DNA of 11,633 nt from Kiloniellaceae bacterium (lineage in GTDB: Bacteria > Pseudomonadota > Alphaproteobacteria > Kiloniellales > Kiloniellaceae): the NCBI GenBank assembly GCA_028280915.1, contig JANQKX010000583.1, positions 1 to 11,633 on the forward strand, given 5' to 3'. The notes under the pieces are model-generated. The model ran no database searches, had not been told where the DNA came from, and saw only the letters and a program-made list of their open reading frames with translations. Within the stretch, counting starts at the first letter, position 1; each line of letters starts with the position of its first letter. The position numbers and the translations under genes are program-made. This document shows positions 1 to 7,496 of the stretch, piece after piece.

Positions 1-1673
1 AGGCCCTGATGGGTGGGGGCGTGAGGGCCGCGGCCACCCAGAATATCGACGCGGATACCGCCGAACTCGTCGTCGAGGAGTTTGGCCACAAGGTGAAACG
101 GATCTCCGCGGCCGATGTTGAAATCGGCATGCGCGGGGCCGAGGATGCGGAAGGGGACCTGGTGCCCCGGGCCCCGGTGGTGACTATCATGGGTCACGTG
201 GACCACGGCAAAACCTCCCTTCTGGACGCCTTGCGGGAAACCGACGTGGCCGGCCGGGAAGCGGGCGGCATCACCCAGCACATCGGCGCCTATCAGGTGC
301 GTTTGGCCTCGGGCGCCAGAATTACCTTTATCGATACGCCGGGACACGCCGCCTTTACCGAGATGCGCTCCCGCGGTGCCAACGTCACGGATATCGTCGT
401 TCTGGTGGTGGCCGCCGATGACGGCATCATGGAGCAGACCGTCGAGGCCATCAATCACGCCAAGGCGGCCGCGGTGCCCATTATCGTTGCCATCAACAAG
501 ATGGACCGGCCGGACGCCAATCCCGAAAGAGTGCGCCAAGCCCTGCTCCAGCATGAGTTGGTGGTGGAAGAGATGGGCGGCGATATTCTGTCCATTGAGG
601 TCTCGGCCAAGGAAAAGACCGGACTGGATAAGCTGGAAGAAGCGATCCTGCTGCAGTCGGAGTTGCTCGAGCTGAAGGCCAATCCCAATCGTCTGGCCGA
701 GGGTGTGGTCGTCGAAGCCCGTCTGGAGCATGGCCGCGGCACGGTGGCCACCTTGCTGATCGAACGGGGTACCTTGAAGATCGGCGATGTGTTTGTCGCC
801 GGCAGTGAATGGGGCCGGGTGAAGGCCCTGACCGACGAACGGCGACGCTCCCTCGAAGAGGCGGGGCCGGCCATGCCGGTGGAGGTGCTTGGCCTAAACG
901 GCGCGCCCCAGGCCGGTGACGACTTCACCGTGCTGGATACAGAAGCCCGGGCGCGTGAAATCGCCGAGTTCCGGACCCAGAAAAAGCGGGAAATCGAGAT
1001 CGCCGCGTCGTCCCGGGGCACGCTCGAGCAGATGCTCAGCCAGATCAAGGAAGGCCAGGCGGCCGAGATGCCCTTGGTCATCAAGTCCGACGTGCAGGGC
1101 TCGGTGGAAGCCATTGCCAGCAGTTTGGAAAAACTTGCCACGGACGAAGTTAAGGTGCGGATTTTGCACACCGGCGTGGGCGGGGTGAATGAATCCGACA
1201 TCACCTTGGCGCGGGCCACCTCGGCGTTGATCATTGCCTTTAATGTGCGCGCCAACCCGCAAGCCCGCGAAATGGCCCGTCGCGATAACGTTGATATTCG
1301 TTATTATTCAATCATTTATAACGTTGTTGACGATGTGAAGGCGGCCATGAGCGGCTTGCTGTCGCCGACCCAGCGGGAAAACTTCCTGGGGTACGCGGAA
1401 ATCCGCGAGGTCTTCTCCAACTCCAAGGTGGGCAAGGTCGCGGGCTGCATGATCACCGAAGGCAGCGTACGCCGGGGCGCCAAGGTGCGCTTGCTGCGCG
1501 ACAACGTGGTGATCCACGATGGCGTGTTGAAGACCCTGCGGCGATTCAAGGATGAGGTCAAAGAGGTCAAGGAAGGCTATGAATGCGGCATGGCCTTTGA
1601 GAACTACACCGATATCCAAATCGGCGATCAGATCGAATGCTACCAGATCGAAGAGGTCGCTCGCGAACTCTAG
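1..1673 (+). CDS. infB: Translation initiation factor IF-2, C-terminal part (5' end outside window)
   Basis: IF2 is the GTPase that brings formyl-methionyl initiator tRNA to the 30S subunit and promotes 50S joining in the cytoplasm. The reading frame is open from base 3, and 556 residues are visible before the TAG stop. An internal ATG at base 9 is not the true start, because the frame continues upstream and alphaproteobacterial IF2 normally has about 300 further N-terminal residues. Counting from base 3, the G domain shows the P-loop GHVDHGKT (residues 64-71), DTPGH (111-115) and NKMD (165-168), followed by the SAKEKTGLD loop. The beta-barrel domain II, domain III and the C-terminal initiator-tRNA-binding domain IV follow. 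The visible part looks intact. It is the first visible gene of the infB-rbfA-truB-rpsO-pnp cluster; nusA is expected upstream but not seen. Identification is near certain. Confidence 0.98.
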   Translation, partial: ALMGGGVRAAATQNIDADTAELVVEEFGHKVKRISAADVEIGMRGAEDAEGDLVPRAPVVTIMGHVDHGKTSLLDALRETDVAGREAGGITQHIGAYQVRLASGARITFIDTPGHAAFTEMRSRGANVTDIVVLVVAADDGIMEQTVEAINHAKAAAVPIIVAINKMDRPDANPERVRQALLQHELVVEEMGGDILSIEVSAKEKTGLDKLEEAILLQSELLELKANPNRLAEGVVVEARLEHGRGTVATLLIERGTLKIGDVFVAGSEWGRVKALTDERRRSLEEAGPAMPVEVLGLNGAPQAGDDFTVLDTEARAREIAEFRTQKKREIEIAASSRGTLEQMLSQIKEGQAAEMPLVIKSDVQGSVEAIASSLEKLATDEVKVRILHTGVGGVNESDITLARATSALIIAFNVRANPQAREMARRDNVDIRYYSIIYNVVDDVKAAMSGLLSPTQRENFLGYAEIREVFSNSKVGKVAGCMITEGSVRRGAKVRLLRDNVVIHDGVLKTLRRFKDEVKEVKEGYECGMAFENYTDIQIGDQIECYQIEEVAREL

Positions 1674-1693
1674 GGATCTGGCGCGTTTCCCTT

Positions 1694-1723
1694 GGGGCCG
1701 GCGTGAAAGACCCGCCGGCACCC
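1694..1723 (+). other. Hairpin in the infB-rbfA spacer
   Basis: The arms GCCGGCG (1697-1703) and CGCCGGC (1713-1719) are perfectly complementary around a 9-base loop. The stem extends by three G-C pairs if A1720 is bulged. No T-run follows, so it does not look like an intrinsic terminator. It could stabilise the message or be a processing site between infB and rbfA, or it may simply reflect GC-rich sequence. No experimental role can be inferred. Confidence 0.3.
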
Positions 1724-1745
1724 GGTGTTGTATTTGGAGTGAAGC

Positions 1746-2201
1746 ATGTCAGTTGAGCGAAGCAAGGCCGCGAGCCAGCGCCAGCTTCGGGTCGGCGAAG
1801 AGTTGCGCCATGTCTTGGCGAAGATCCTGTCCCGCGAAGCCTTTCGCGACCCGGCGCTTGCCGATTTGAACGTCACCGTCAGCGAGGTTCGGGTCAGCCC
1901 GGATCTGAAAAACGCCACCGCTTTTGTCATTCCCCTCGGCGGCAGTGACGGGCCGGGCGTGGTGGCTGGGCTCAATCGGGCGGCTGGATTCGTGCGCGGC
2001 CGGGTGGGGCGCGAAATCCAGCTGCGCTATACGCCCAAGATTGCCTTCAAGGCGGATCTGACCTTTGACGAGGCCGAGCGCATCGGTCACATCCTGCAAC
2101 GGCCCAAGGTCGCGGATGATGTGGCGCGGGCCCATGGGGATCTCGAGGATTTTGGCGAGGCGTTGCCCGAACGGGGCGGCGACGAGGGTCATGGGCCGTA
2201 A
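1746..2201 (+). CDS. rbfA: 30S ribosome-binding factor A
   Basis: RbfA binds immature 30S subunits near the 5' end of 16S rRNA and helps late 16S maturation, notably during cold adaptation. The 151-residue product has the single KH-like fold of the family. It begins with the usual RVGEELRHVLAKIL helix (about residues 16-29), continues with the central strand region LNVTVSEVRVSPDLKNATAFV, and has the RYTPKIAFKADLTFDEAERIGHIL segment near the C-terminal side (about residues 96-119). The length is usual for an alphaproteobacterial RbfA. The ATG is preceded by GGAG at 1736-1739. Its last 11 bases overlap the start of truB, which suggests translational coupling. Position directly after infB is typical for the cluster. 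Confidence 0.96.
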   Translation: MSVERSKAASQRQLRVGEELRHVLAKILSREAFRDPALADLNVTVSEVRVSPDLKNATAFVIPLGGSDGPGVVAGLNRAAGFVRGRVGREIQLRYTPKIAFKADLTFDEAERIGHILQRPKVADDVARAHGDLEDFGEALPERGGDEGHGP

Positions 2202-3117
2202 CCGTCGCGGCCAGCTGGTGAACGGCTGGCTTATCCTGGACAAGCCCGTGGGGTTGACCTCCACCCAGGCCGTGGGGCGGGTGCGCCGGCTGTTCGATGC
2301 CCGCAAGGTGGGCCACGGTGGGACCTTGGACCCCCTGGCCAGCGGGGTCCTCCCCATTGCTCTCGGGGAGGCAACCAAGACCGTTCCCTACGTGGTCGAT
2401 GGGGCCAAAAGCTATCGCTTCAACGTCAAGTGGGGCCAGGCCACCAGCACCGATGACCGGGAAGGCGAGGTAATTGCCGAGAGCGACCGGCGCCCCGAGG
2501 AAGAGGACATCCAAGCGGCCTTGCCCGGCTTTGTTGGCGAGATCGAGCAGGTACCGCCGCTTTTTTCGGCGGTGAAGGTGGAAGGGCGCCGGGCCTATGA
2601 TCTGGCACGGGAACAGGCCAGTTTTGAGCTCAAGTCCCGCCAGGTGTCGGTGCATCGTTTCGATTTGGTTAACTTTCTGGGGCCGGACGAAGCGATTTTC
2701 CAGGTGGTTTGCGGCAAAGGCACCTATATAAGGTCCTTGGCGCGGGATTTGGGTAAGGCCCTGGGCACGGTTGCCCATGTCACCCAGCTGCGCCGCCTTT
2801 CGGTGGCTTCTTTTCACGAATCCGATGCGATTTCGCTGGAAAGTCTGGAATCGTTAGGGCATAGTCCCGCCGCCTTGGAGCAGCTGCTCCCGGTAGAGAC
2901 CGCACTGGACGACATCCCGGTGTTGGCCTTGTCAGGGGCTGAAGCGAAACGGCTGCGTTGTGGCCAGGCCGTGTCCATGGTGGCACGGCACGACAGTGTA
3001 AGGGTCAAGGAGCTTGCGAACGGATCGACCGTTTTTACGGTATCCGAGGGCAAGCCCGTGGCAATTGCCCGTTACAACGCAGGCTCCGTTCAGCCAGTCC
3101 GCGTGCTCAACCTCTAA
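2191..3117 (+). CDS. truB: tRNA pseudouridine(55) synthase
   Basis: TruB isomerises uridine 55 in the T-loop of nearly all elongator tRNAs to pseudouridine and also acts as a tRNA-folding chaperone. The 308-residue protein has the motif GHGGTLDPLASGVL with catalytic Asp47, the substrate-stacking tyrosine in AKSYRF (Tyr75), and KGTYIRSLARDLG (176 onward) with Tyr179 and Arg181, which correspond to known active-site residues in E. coli TruB. The C-terminal part (about 245-308, ALSGAEAKRLRCGQAV onward) is a PUA-like RNA-binding domain. I chose the ATG at 2191 because the family N-terminus (NGWLILDKPVGLTST) follows at once; the frame is open further upstream, but only as overlap with rbfA. The 11-base overlap with rbfA and the 18-base gap to rpsO fit co-transcription. 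Confidence 0.97.
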   Translation: MGRNRRGQLVNGWLILDKPVGLTSTQAVGRVRRLFDARKVGHGGTLDPLASGVLPIALGEATKTVPYVVDGAKSYRFNVKWGQATSTDDREGEVIAESDRRPEEEDIQAALPGFVGEIEQVPPLFSAVKVEGRRAYDLAREQASFELKSRQVSVHRFDLVNFLGPDEAIFQVVCGKGTYIRSLARDLGKALGTVAHVTQLRRLSVASFHESDAISLESLESLGHSPAALEQLLPVETALDDIPVLALSGAEAKRLRCGQAVSMVARHDSVRVKELANGSTVFTVSEGKPVAIARYNAGSVQPVRVLNL

Positions 3118-3135
3118 ACAGCGAGGATAACTGCG

Positions 3136-3405
3136 ATGTCGATTACGACTGAGCGCAAAGCAGAGTTGATTAAAGAGTATGCCACCCACGAGGGTGACAC
3201 CGGGTCGCCGGAGGTTCAGGTGGCAATCCTCACCGAGCGGATTGTCAATTTGACTGAACACCTGAAGACCCATAAGAAGGACTTTCATTCCCGCCGTGGC
3301 CTGCTGATCATGGTCGGCCAAAGGCGGCGCTTGCTGGACTACGTAAAGGCCAAGGAAAAGGCCCGTTACGACAGCTTGATCAAACGTTTGGGATTGCGCC
3401 GATAG
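3136..3405 (+). CDS. rpsO: 30S ribosomal protein S15
   Basis: S15 is a primary-binding protein of the 16S rRNA central domain and helps form the 30S platform and an intersubunit bridge. The 89 residues match the usual length, starting MSITTERKAELIKEY. They contain the conserved three-way-junction-binding segment LTEHLKTHKKDFHSRRGL, including His42 and Asp49, and end in the normal basic tail RLGLRR. A purine-rich GAGGA lies just upstream of the ATG. In many bacteria S15 represses its own translation by binding its mRNA leader. The 18-base truB-rpsO spacer here is short, so any such operator would have to include truB sequence; I cannot see an obvious one. Confidence 0.98.
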   Translation: MSITTERKAELIKEYATHEGDTGSPEVQVAILTERIVNLTEHLKTHKKDFHSRRGLLIMVGQRRRLLDYVKAKEKARYDSLIKRLGLRR

Positions 3406-3549
3406 GAAAGCCCCAAGCCATTCGTACCCTGCCGGCCCCCGTTGCGCAGTTCAGTAAATCCTGCTTCGCGGCGGCGGTGGGCGCGTACCCCTACACTCCA
3501 TTAAGGCGGGACGAGCCGGCGTCTTGCCTGATTTCTGCCGGGCCGACGC

Positions 3550-3595
3550 AAAAAGTATCCGCCGGGGCAACACGCTTGCCTGCAGGATGCTTTTT
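3550..3595 (+). terminator. Long hairpin ending in a T-run between rpsO and pnp (terminator and/or RNase III site)
   Basis: The outer arms AAAAAGTATCC (3550-3560) and GGATGCTTTTT (3585-3595) pair over 11 positions with one G-U pair. An inner stem GGCAA/TTGCC (3566-3570 with 3576-3580) forms within the loop. The descending arm ends in six T residues, so it can act as a leaky intrinsic terminator after rpsO. Because its A-run pairs with the T-run, it might work in both directions. In E. coli the rpsO-pnp spacer holds an rpsO terminator and an RNase III-cleaved pnp leader hairpin used for PNPase autoregulation. The position here is equivalent, but the function is inferred. Confidence 0.55.
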
Positions 3596-3599
3596 TCGC

Positions 3600-3640
3600 G
3601 GGTCCGGTCACAACAACCCGGCTGTGGTTTAGAAGGACCC
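3600..3640 (+). promoter_or_regulatory. pnp leader stem that buries the ribosome binding site
   Basis: GGGTCC (3600-3605) is perfectly complementary to GGACCC (3635-3640). A smaller CACA/TGTG pairing is possible inside. The downstream arm contains the end of the AGAAGGA Shine-Dalgarno (3631-3637) that serves the pnp ATG at 3648, so the folded form would hide part of the ribosome binding site. This suggests translational control of pnp, for example release or decay after cleavage of the preceding hairpin. The pairing is seen in the sequence; the control model is inference. Confidence 0.4.
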
Positions 3641-3647
3641 ATTGAAC

Positions 3648-5756
3648 ATGTTTGAAGTCACAAAAACCTCCATCGAATGGGGCGGTCGAACGCTTTCGTT
3701 CGAGAGCGGCCGCATCGCCCGTCAGGCGAACGGTGCCGTTCTGGTCAGCTATGGCGATACGGTGGTGCTCTGCACCGCCGTTGGCGAAAAGACGCCTCGC
3801 CCAGGCGCGGACTTTTTCCCGCTGACCGTCAACTATCAAGAAAAGACCTTTGCCGCCGGGAAGATTCCGGGCGGCTTTTTTAAACGGGAAGGGCGTCCGT
3901 CCGAGTTTGAAACCCTGACCTCCCGCCTGATTGACCGGCCGATCCGGCCTCTTTTCGCCAAAGGCTATAAAAACGAGACTCAGGTGATCTGCACGGTCAT
4001 CAGTCATGACCTGGAAAACAATGCTGACGTGGTCTCCCTGATCGGCGCCTCGGCCGCCTTGACCATATCGGGCTTGCCTTTCCTGGGCCCCATCGGCGGC
4101 GCCCGGGTCGGTTACAAAGACGGCGAATACATCTTGAATCCCCTCATGGAGGACATGGCCGAGTCCGAGCTGGACCTGGTCGTGGCCGGCACCACGGAAG
4201 GCGTCTTGATGGTGGAGTCGGAAGCCAAGGAGTTGTCCGAGGACATCATGCTGGGCGCCGTCAATTTCGGTCACGAGCAGATGCAGCCGGTGATCGAAGC
4301 CATCATCTCCCTGGCCGAGCAGTGCGCCAAGGAGCCCATGGAGTTGGCGCCGCCGGCGCCCGAGGTGGAGACCATGCGCGAGCGCCTGCTTGCCGGTGGG
4401 ATCGAAGCCGCTTTGCGCACCGCCTATGAGGAGGCGGACAAGGTGGAACGTCAGGCCAAGCTGGCCGACGTTCGCCAAAACGCGGTCGCCGATTTCGAGG
4501 AAGCCGACGCGACCTTGGCATCGGGCCTGTTCAAGTCCCTGGAGAGCGACATCGTTCGCGGCAACATCCTGAAAACCGGCCAGCGCATTGACGGTCGCTC
4601 CACGACCGATATCCGCCCGATTGACTGCCAGGTCGGGGTCTTGCCCCTGACCCATGGCTCCGCGCTCTTTACCCGCGGCGAGACCCAGGCCCTGGTCACC
4701 TTGACCTTGGGCACCGGCCAGGACGAGCAGATCATCGATAGCCTGGAAGGCAGCTATCGCGAGCACTTCATGCTGCACTATAACTTCCCGCCCTATTCGG
4801 TGGGTGAGTGCAATTTCCGCATGGGCCCCGGCCGCCGGGAAATCGGCCACGGCAAGCTCGCCTGGCGGGCCGTGCATCCCTTGCTGCCGGAAAAAGAGAG
4901 CTTCCCCTATACCATGCGGGTGGTGTCCGAGATCACCGAGTCCAATGGATCTTCCTCCATGGCGACGGTGTGCGGCTCGTCTTTGGCCATGATGGACGCG
5001 GGCGTGCCCCTGAAATCGGCGGTGGCCGGTATCGCCATGGGTCTGATCAAGGAAGGCGATGATTTCGCCGTCTTGTCCGACATCTTGGGCGACGAGGATC
5101 ATCTGGGCGACATGGACTTCAAGGTGGCCGGCACGGAAGAGGGTGTCACCTCCTTGCAGATGGACATCAAGATCACCTCGATCACCAAGGAGATCATGGA
5201 AATCGCTCTGCGGCAGGCCCGTGACGGTCGCTTGCACATCCTCAACGAAATGTCCCAGGCCTTGACCAATGCCCGTCAGGACGTGAGCGCCAACGCACCG
5301 CGCATCACCGTGATGACCGTGCCCAAGGACAAGATTCGGGACGTGATTGGCACGGGTGGCAAGGTGATCCGGGAGATCACCGAAACCACCGGTGCCAAGA
5401 TCGATATCGAAGACGACGGAACGGTCAAGGTGGCCGCCGTGGACCAGGAGCAATCCGATGCCGCGGTGAAGTGGATCCGCTCCATCACCGCCGAACCGGA
5501 AGTGGGCGAGATCTATGACGGCAAGGTGGTCAAGGTGGTCGACTTCGGGGCCTTCGTGAACTTCCTTGGCGCCAAGGATGGCTTGGTCCACATCTCCGAA
5601 TTGGCGCCCAAGCGGGTCAACACCGTGGGCGACGTGGTCAAGGAAGGTGACGAGGTCAAGGTCAAGTGCATCGGCATGGACCGGGGCAAGGTGAAGCTTT
5701 CCATGAAGCGGGTGGATCAAGACACCGGCGCGGATTTGGAAGCCGCCGAGGCGTAA
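3648..5756 (+). CDS. pnp: Polyribonucleotide nucleotidyltransferase (PNPase)
   Basis: PNPase is a trimeric 3'-5' phosphorolytic exoribonuclease that releases nucleoside diphosphates, works in mRNA decay with the degradosome, and can add 3' tails. The 702 residues show all expected domains: RNase PH-like domain 1 (about 1-135, with FFKREGRPSE from residue 77), an alpha-helical linker, the catalytic RNase PH-like domain 2 (about 315-540), a KH domain with GTGG at 568-571, and an S1 domain from about 620 to 690. The active-site segment DILGDEDHLGDMDFK contains Asp484, Asp490 and Lys492, equivalent to E. coli Asp486, Asp492 and Lys494. I chose the ATG at 3648 rather than a TTG two codons earlier, because family proteins begin MF-V-- and the AGAAGGA spacing fits. 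The 242-base spacer after rpsO carries two hairpins, consistent with autoregulation. Confidence 0.98.
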   Translation: MFEVTKTSIEWGGRTLSFESGRIARQANGAVLVSYGDTVVLCTAVGEKTPRPGADFFPLTVNYQEKTFAAGKIPGGFFKREGRPSEFETLTSRLIDRPIRPLFAKGYKNETQVICTVISHDLENNADVVSLIGASAALTISGLPFLGPIGGARVGYKDGEYILNPLMEDMAESELDLVVAGTTEGVLMVESEAKELSEDIMLGAVNFGHEQMQPVIEAIISLAEQCAKEPMELAPPAPEVETMRERLLAGGIEAALRTAYEEADKVERQAKLADVRQNAVADFEEADATLASGLFKSLESDIVRGNILKTGQRIDGRSTTDIRPIDCQVGVLPLTHGSALFTRGETQALVTLTLGTGQDEQIIDSLEGSYREHFMLHYNFPPYSVGECNFRMGPGRREIGHGKLAWRAVHPLLPEKESFPYTMRVVSEITESNGSSSMATVCGSSLAMMDAGVPLKSAVAGIAMGLIKEGDDFAVLSDILGDEDHLGDMDFKVAGTEEGVTSLQMDIKITSITKEIMEIALRQARDGRLHILNEMSQALTNARQDVSANAPRITVMTVPKDKIRDVIGTGGKVIREITETTGAKIDIEDDGTVKVAAVDQEQSDAAVKWIRSITAEPEVGEIYDGKVVKVVDFGAFVNFLGAKDGLVHISELAPKRVNTVGDVVKEGDEVKVKCIGMDRGKVKLSMKRVDQDTGADLEAAEA

Positions 5757-5816
5757 ACCGACCTCTGCCGAGACCGGTGGCGCTGTGCCCGCCGGCAAGA
5801 CAATTGACAAGGAACG

Positions 5817-5846
5817 AACGGCCGGGTTATCCGGCCGTTTGTTTGT
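5817..5846 (+). terminator. Intrinsic terminator after pnp
   Basis: AACGGCCGG (5817-5825) pairs perfectly with CCGGCCGTT (5831-5839) around the loop GTTAT, followed by a T-rich stretch (TGTTTGT). This is a strong rho-independent terminator shape 60 bases after the pnp stop, and it separates the translation/RNA-decay cluster from the next gene. Confidence 0.85.
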
Positions 5847-5867
5847 CTACCCGAAAGGCATCCGCCC

Positions 5868-6662
5868 ATGACCGCGAGCGGCCCCACATGCCCGCCCTCC
5901 GCAAAGTTACCGGCCCTTAAACTACCGGCGGTGATGGGTCACCGCGGGGCCGCCGCCGTGGCGCCGGAGAACACGCTGGCGTCCATTCGGGCAGCGGCCG
6001 CCGCCGGCCTGGGGTGGATCGAGTTCGACGTCATGCTGACCCAGGACGACGTGCCGATCCTGTTTCACGATGAAACCCTGTGGCGCACCACGGGTCAAAC
6101 GGGCGATGTGGCGGCCACCAGCTTTGGAGAGTTCCGGTGCTTGGAAGCCGGGACGTGGTTCCATACACGCTTTGCCGGCGAAGCGGTCCCCAGCTTGCAA
6201 GAGGCCGTGTCCCTGATGGACGAATTGGGTCTCTGCGCCAATGTGGAGATCAAGCCGACCGCCGGCCGGGAGCGGGTGACGGCGGAAGTGGCTTTGGCCG
6301 TGTTGCGGGAGTGCTGGCCGGACTCTTTAGCGCCGCCGCTGATCAGCAGCTTTCAGCCCGATTGCCTGGCGGTTGCCTGCGAACAGGCACCCGATTGGCC
6401 CCGTAGCCTGCTGCTGGCGCAAATGGTTGAAGATTGGCCGGCGCTGATGACCCGTTACGCCTGTGTCGGTCTGCATTGCCGGGGACAGCTCTTGCGGCCT
6501 GGGCAAATCGATCCGGTGAAAGAGGCGGGATACGCCACGGCCTGCTACACGGTGAATGACCGGGCCTTGGCCAAGCGGCTTTATGACTGGGGTATCGATT
6601 GTCTGATTACCGATGCGCCCGACAGGATTCTGCCCGTGGCGCGGGACAAGGGATTCGGTTAG
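5868..6662 (+). CDS. Glycerophosphodiester phosphodiesterase (cytosolic, UgpQ-like)
   Basis: The enzyme hydrolyses glycerophosphodiesters, from phospholipid turnover, to sn-glycerol 3-phosphate and an alcohol. The 264-residue protein is a single GDPD TIM-barrel domain. The sequence shows GHRGAAAVAPENT (His25, Arg26, Glu34), WIEFDV (Glu52, Asp54 as likely metal ligands), LFHD (catalytic His67), NVEIKP, and near the end YTVND and DCLITDAPD. No signal peptide or membrane segment is visible, so it probably acts in the cytoplasm like UgpQ rather than the periplasmic GlpQ. No glycerol-phosphate transporter genes are adjacent. The ATG at 5868 has a weak AAAGG upstream; the first 20 or so residues are proline-rich and not part of the domain, so a later GTG/ATG at residues 22-23 is possible. 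It follows the pnp terminator and ends 9 bases from the convergent fabI. Confidence 0.92.
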   Translation: MTASGPTCPPSAKLPALKLPAVMGHRGAAAVAPENTLASIRAAAAAGLGWIEFDVMLTQDDVPILFHDETLWRTTGQTGDVAATSFGEFRCLEAGTWFHTRFAGEAVPSLQEAVSLMDELGLCANVEIKPTAGRERVTAEVALAVLRECWPDSLAPPLISSFQPDCLAVACEQAPDWPRSLLLAQMVEDWPALMTRYACVGLHCRGQLLRPGQIDPVKEAGYATACYTVNDRALAKRLYDWGIDCLITDAPDRILPVARDKGFG

Positions 6663-6671
6663 CCGCCCCGG

Positions 6672-7496
6672 TCAACTGCCCTGATTCATGCGCCTTGGGG
6701 CGGGGATGCCCACCACGTTATAGCCGCAGTCCACGTGGTGGACCTCGCCGGTCACGCCCATGGAAAGATCGGAGGTCAAATAGAGCCCGGCCGCGCCAAC
6801 TTCGTCCAGCATCACGTTGCGGTTCAGCGGGGCATGGTCACGGGTCCAGCCGAACACAAAGCGGGCGTCGCTGATGGCCGAGCCGGCCAAGGTGCGCATG
6901 GGCCCGGCTGAAATGGCATTGACTCGGACCCCCTGGTCTCCCAGATCCACGGCGAGATAACGCACGCTGGCTTCCAGGGCGGCCTTGGCCACGCCCATCA
7001 CGTTATAATTCGGGGTCACCTTCTCGGCGCCCAGGTAAGACAGGGTGACAAGGGACCCGCCCGCGCTCATCAGGGGCGCCGCGCACTTGGCCACCGCGGT
7101 AAAGGAATAACTGGAGATCGCGACGGTGCGGCGGAAATTGGTACGCGTTGTATCCAGGTAAAGGCCGCGCAGCTCTTCCTTGTCAGAATAGGCAATGGCG
7201 TGAATGACGAAGTCGATGGAGGGCCACTGCTTGCCGATTTCAGAAAACACGGACTGGATATCCGTGTCCTGCTCCACGTCGCAGGGCAAGAGAATCTCCG
7301 CTCCGATGCTCTCCGCCAAGGGCCGGACACGCCGCTCGAAGGCGCCGCCCTGATAGGTGAAGGCCAATTGGGCGCCGTGCTGATGCAGGCAACGGGCAAT
7401 GCCCCAGGCGATGGAGTGGTCGTTGGCGACCCCCATGATCAAACCACGTTTACCGTTCATCAAGCCTGAAGACTCTTCAGCCACCGTTCGGCTCAC
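6672..7496 (-). CDS. fabI: Enoyl-[acyl-carrier-protein] reductase [NADH]
   Basis: FabI performs the last step of each fatty acid elongation cycle, reducing trans-2-enoyl-ACP to acyl-ACP with NADH. It is a short-chain dehydrogenase-fold protein and the target of triclosan-type inhibitors. The 274 residues show the FabI-type nucleotide loop GLIMGVANDHSIAWGIA (18-34). They also show the Tyr154...Tyr164-x6-Lys171 active site (SYLGAEKVTPNYNVMGVAK), which has the same Tyr-Tyr-Lys spacing as E. coli FabI. The C-terminal part ends near HHVDCGYNVVGIP. The GTG start at 7496-7494 overlaps the fabB stop as GTGA, which indicates translational coupling. An ATG 12 codons later (7460) is an alternative start. 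It is the last gene of the fabA-fabB-fabI operon. Confidence 0.95.
   Translation of the reverse strand: MSRTVAEESSGLMNGKRGLIMGVANDHSIAWGIARCLHQHGAQLAFTYQGGAFERRVRPLAESIGAEILLPCDVEQDTDIQSVFSEIGKQWPSIDFVIHAIAYSDKEELRGLYLDTTRTNFRRTVAISSYSFTAVAKCAAPLMSAGGSLVTLSYLGAEKVTPNYNVMGVAKAALEASVRYLAVDLGDQGVRVNAISAGPMRTLAGSAISDARFVFGWTRDHAPLNRNVMLDEVGAAGLYLTSDLSMGVTGEVHHVDCGYNVVGIPAPRRMNQGS

Noticed and set aside
3642..3647. TTG start for pnp two codons before the ATG.
   Set aside because: The family begins at the MF-V motif and the Shine-Dalgarno spacing suits the ATG at 3648.
3501..5810. A 769-codon open frame on the minus strand opposite pnp.
   Set aside because: It mirrors the well-conserved pnp gene. 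Its translation is rich in His, Gly, Asp and Gln with no recognisable domain, as expected for a GC-rich codon-bias shadow.
5804..5832. A perfect TTGACA at 5804-5809 as a -35 for the phosphodiesterase gene.
   Set aside because: The -10 position (TTATCC, 17 bases on) is poor and falls inside the strong pnp terminator hairpin, so I did not call a promoter.
7466..7480. Inverted repeat CTGAAGA-C-TCTTCAG.
   Set aside because: It lies in the 5' coding part of fabI, has a one-base centre and no regulatory context, so chance is the simplest explanation.
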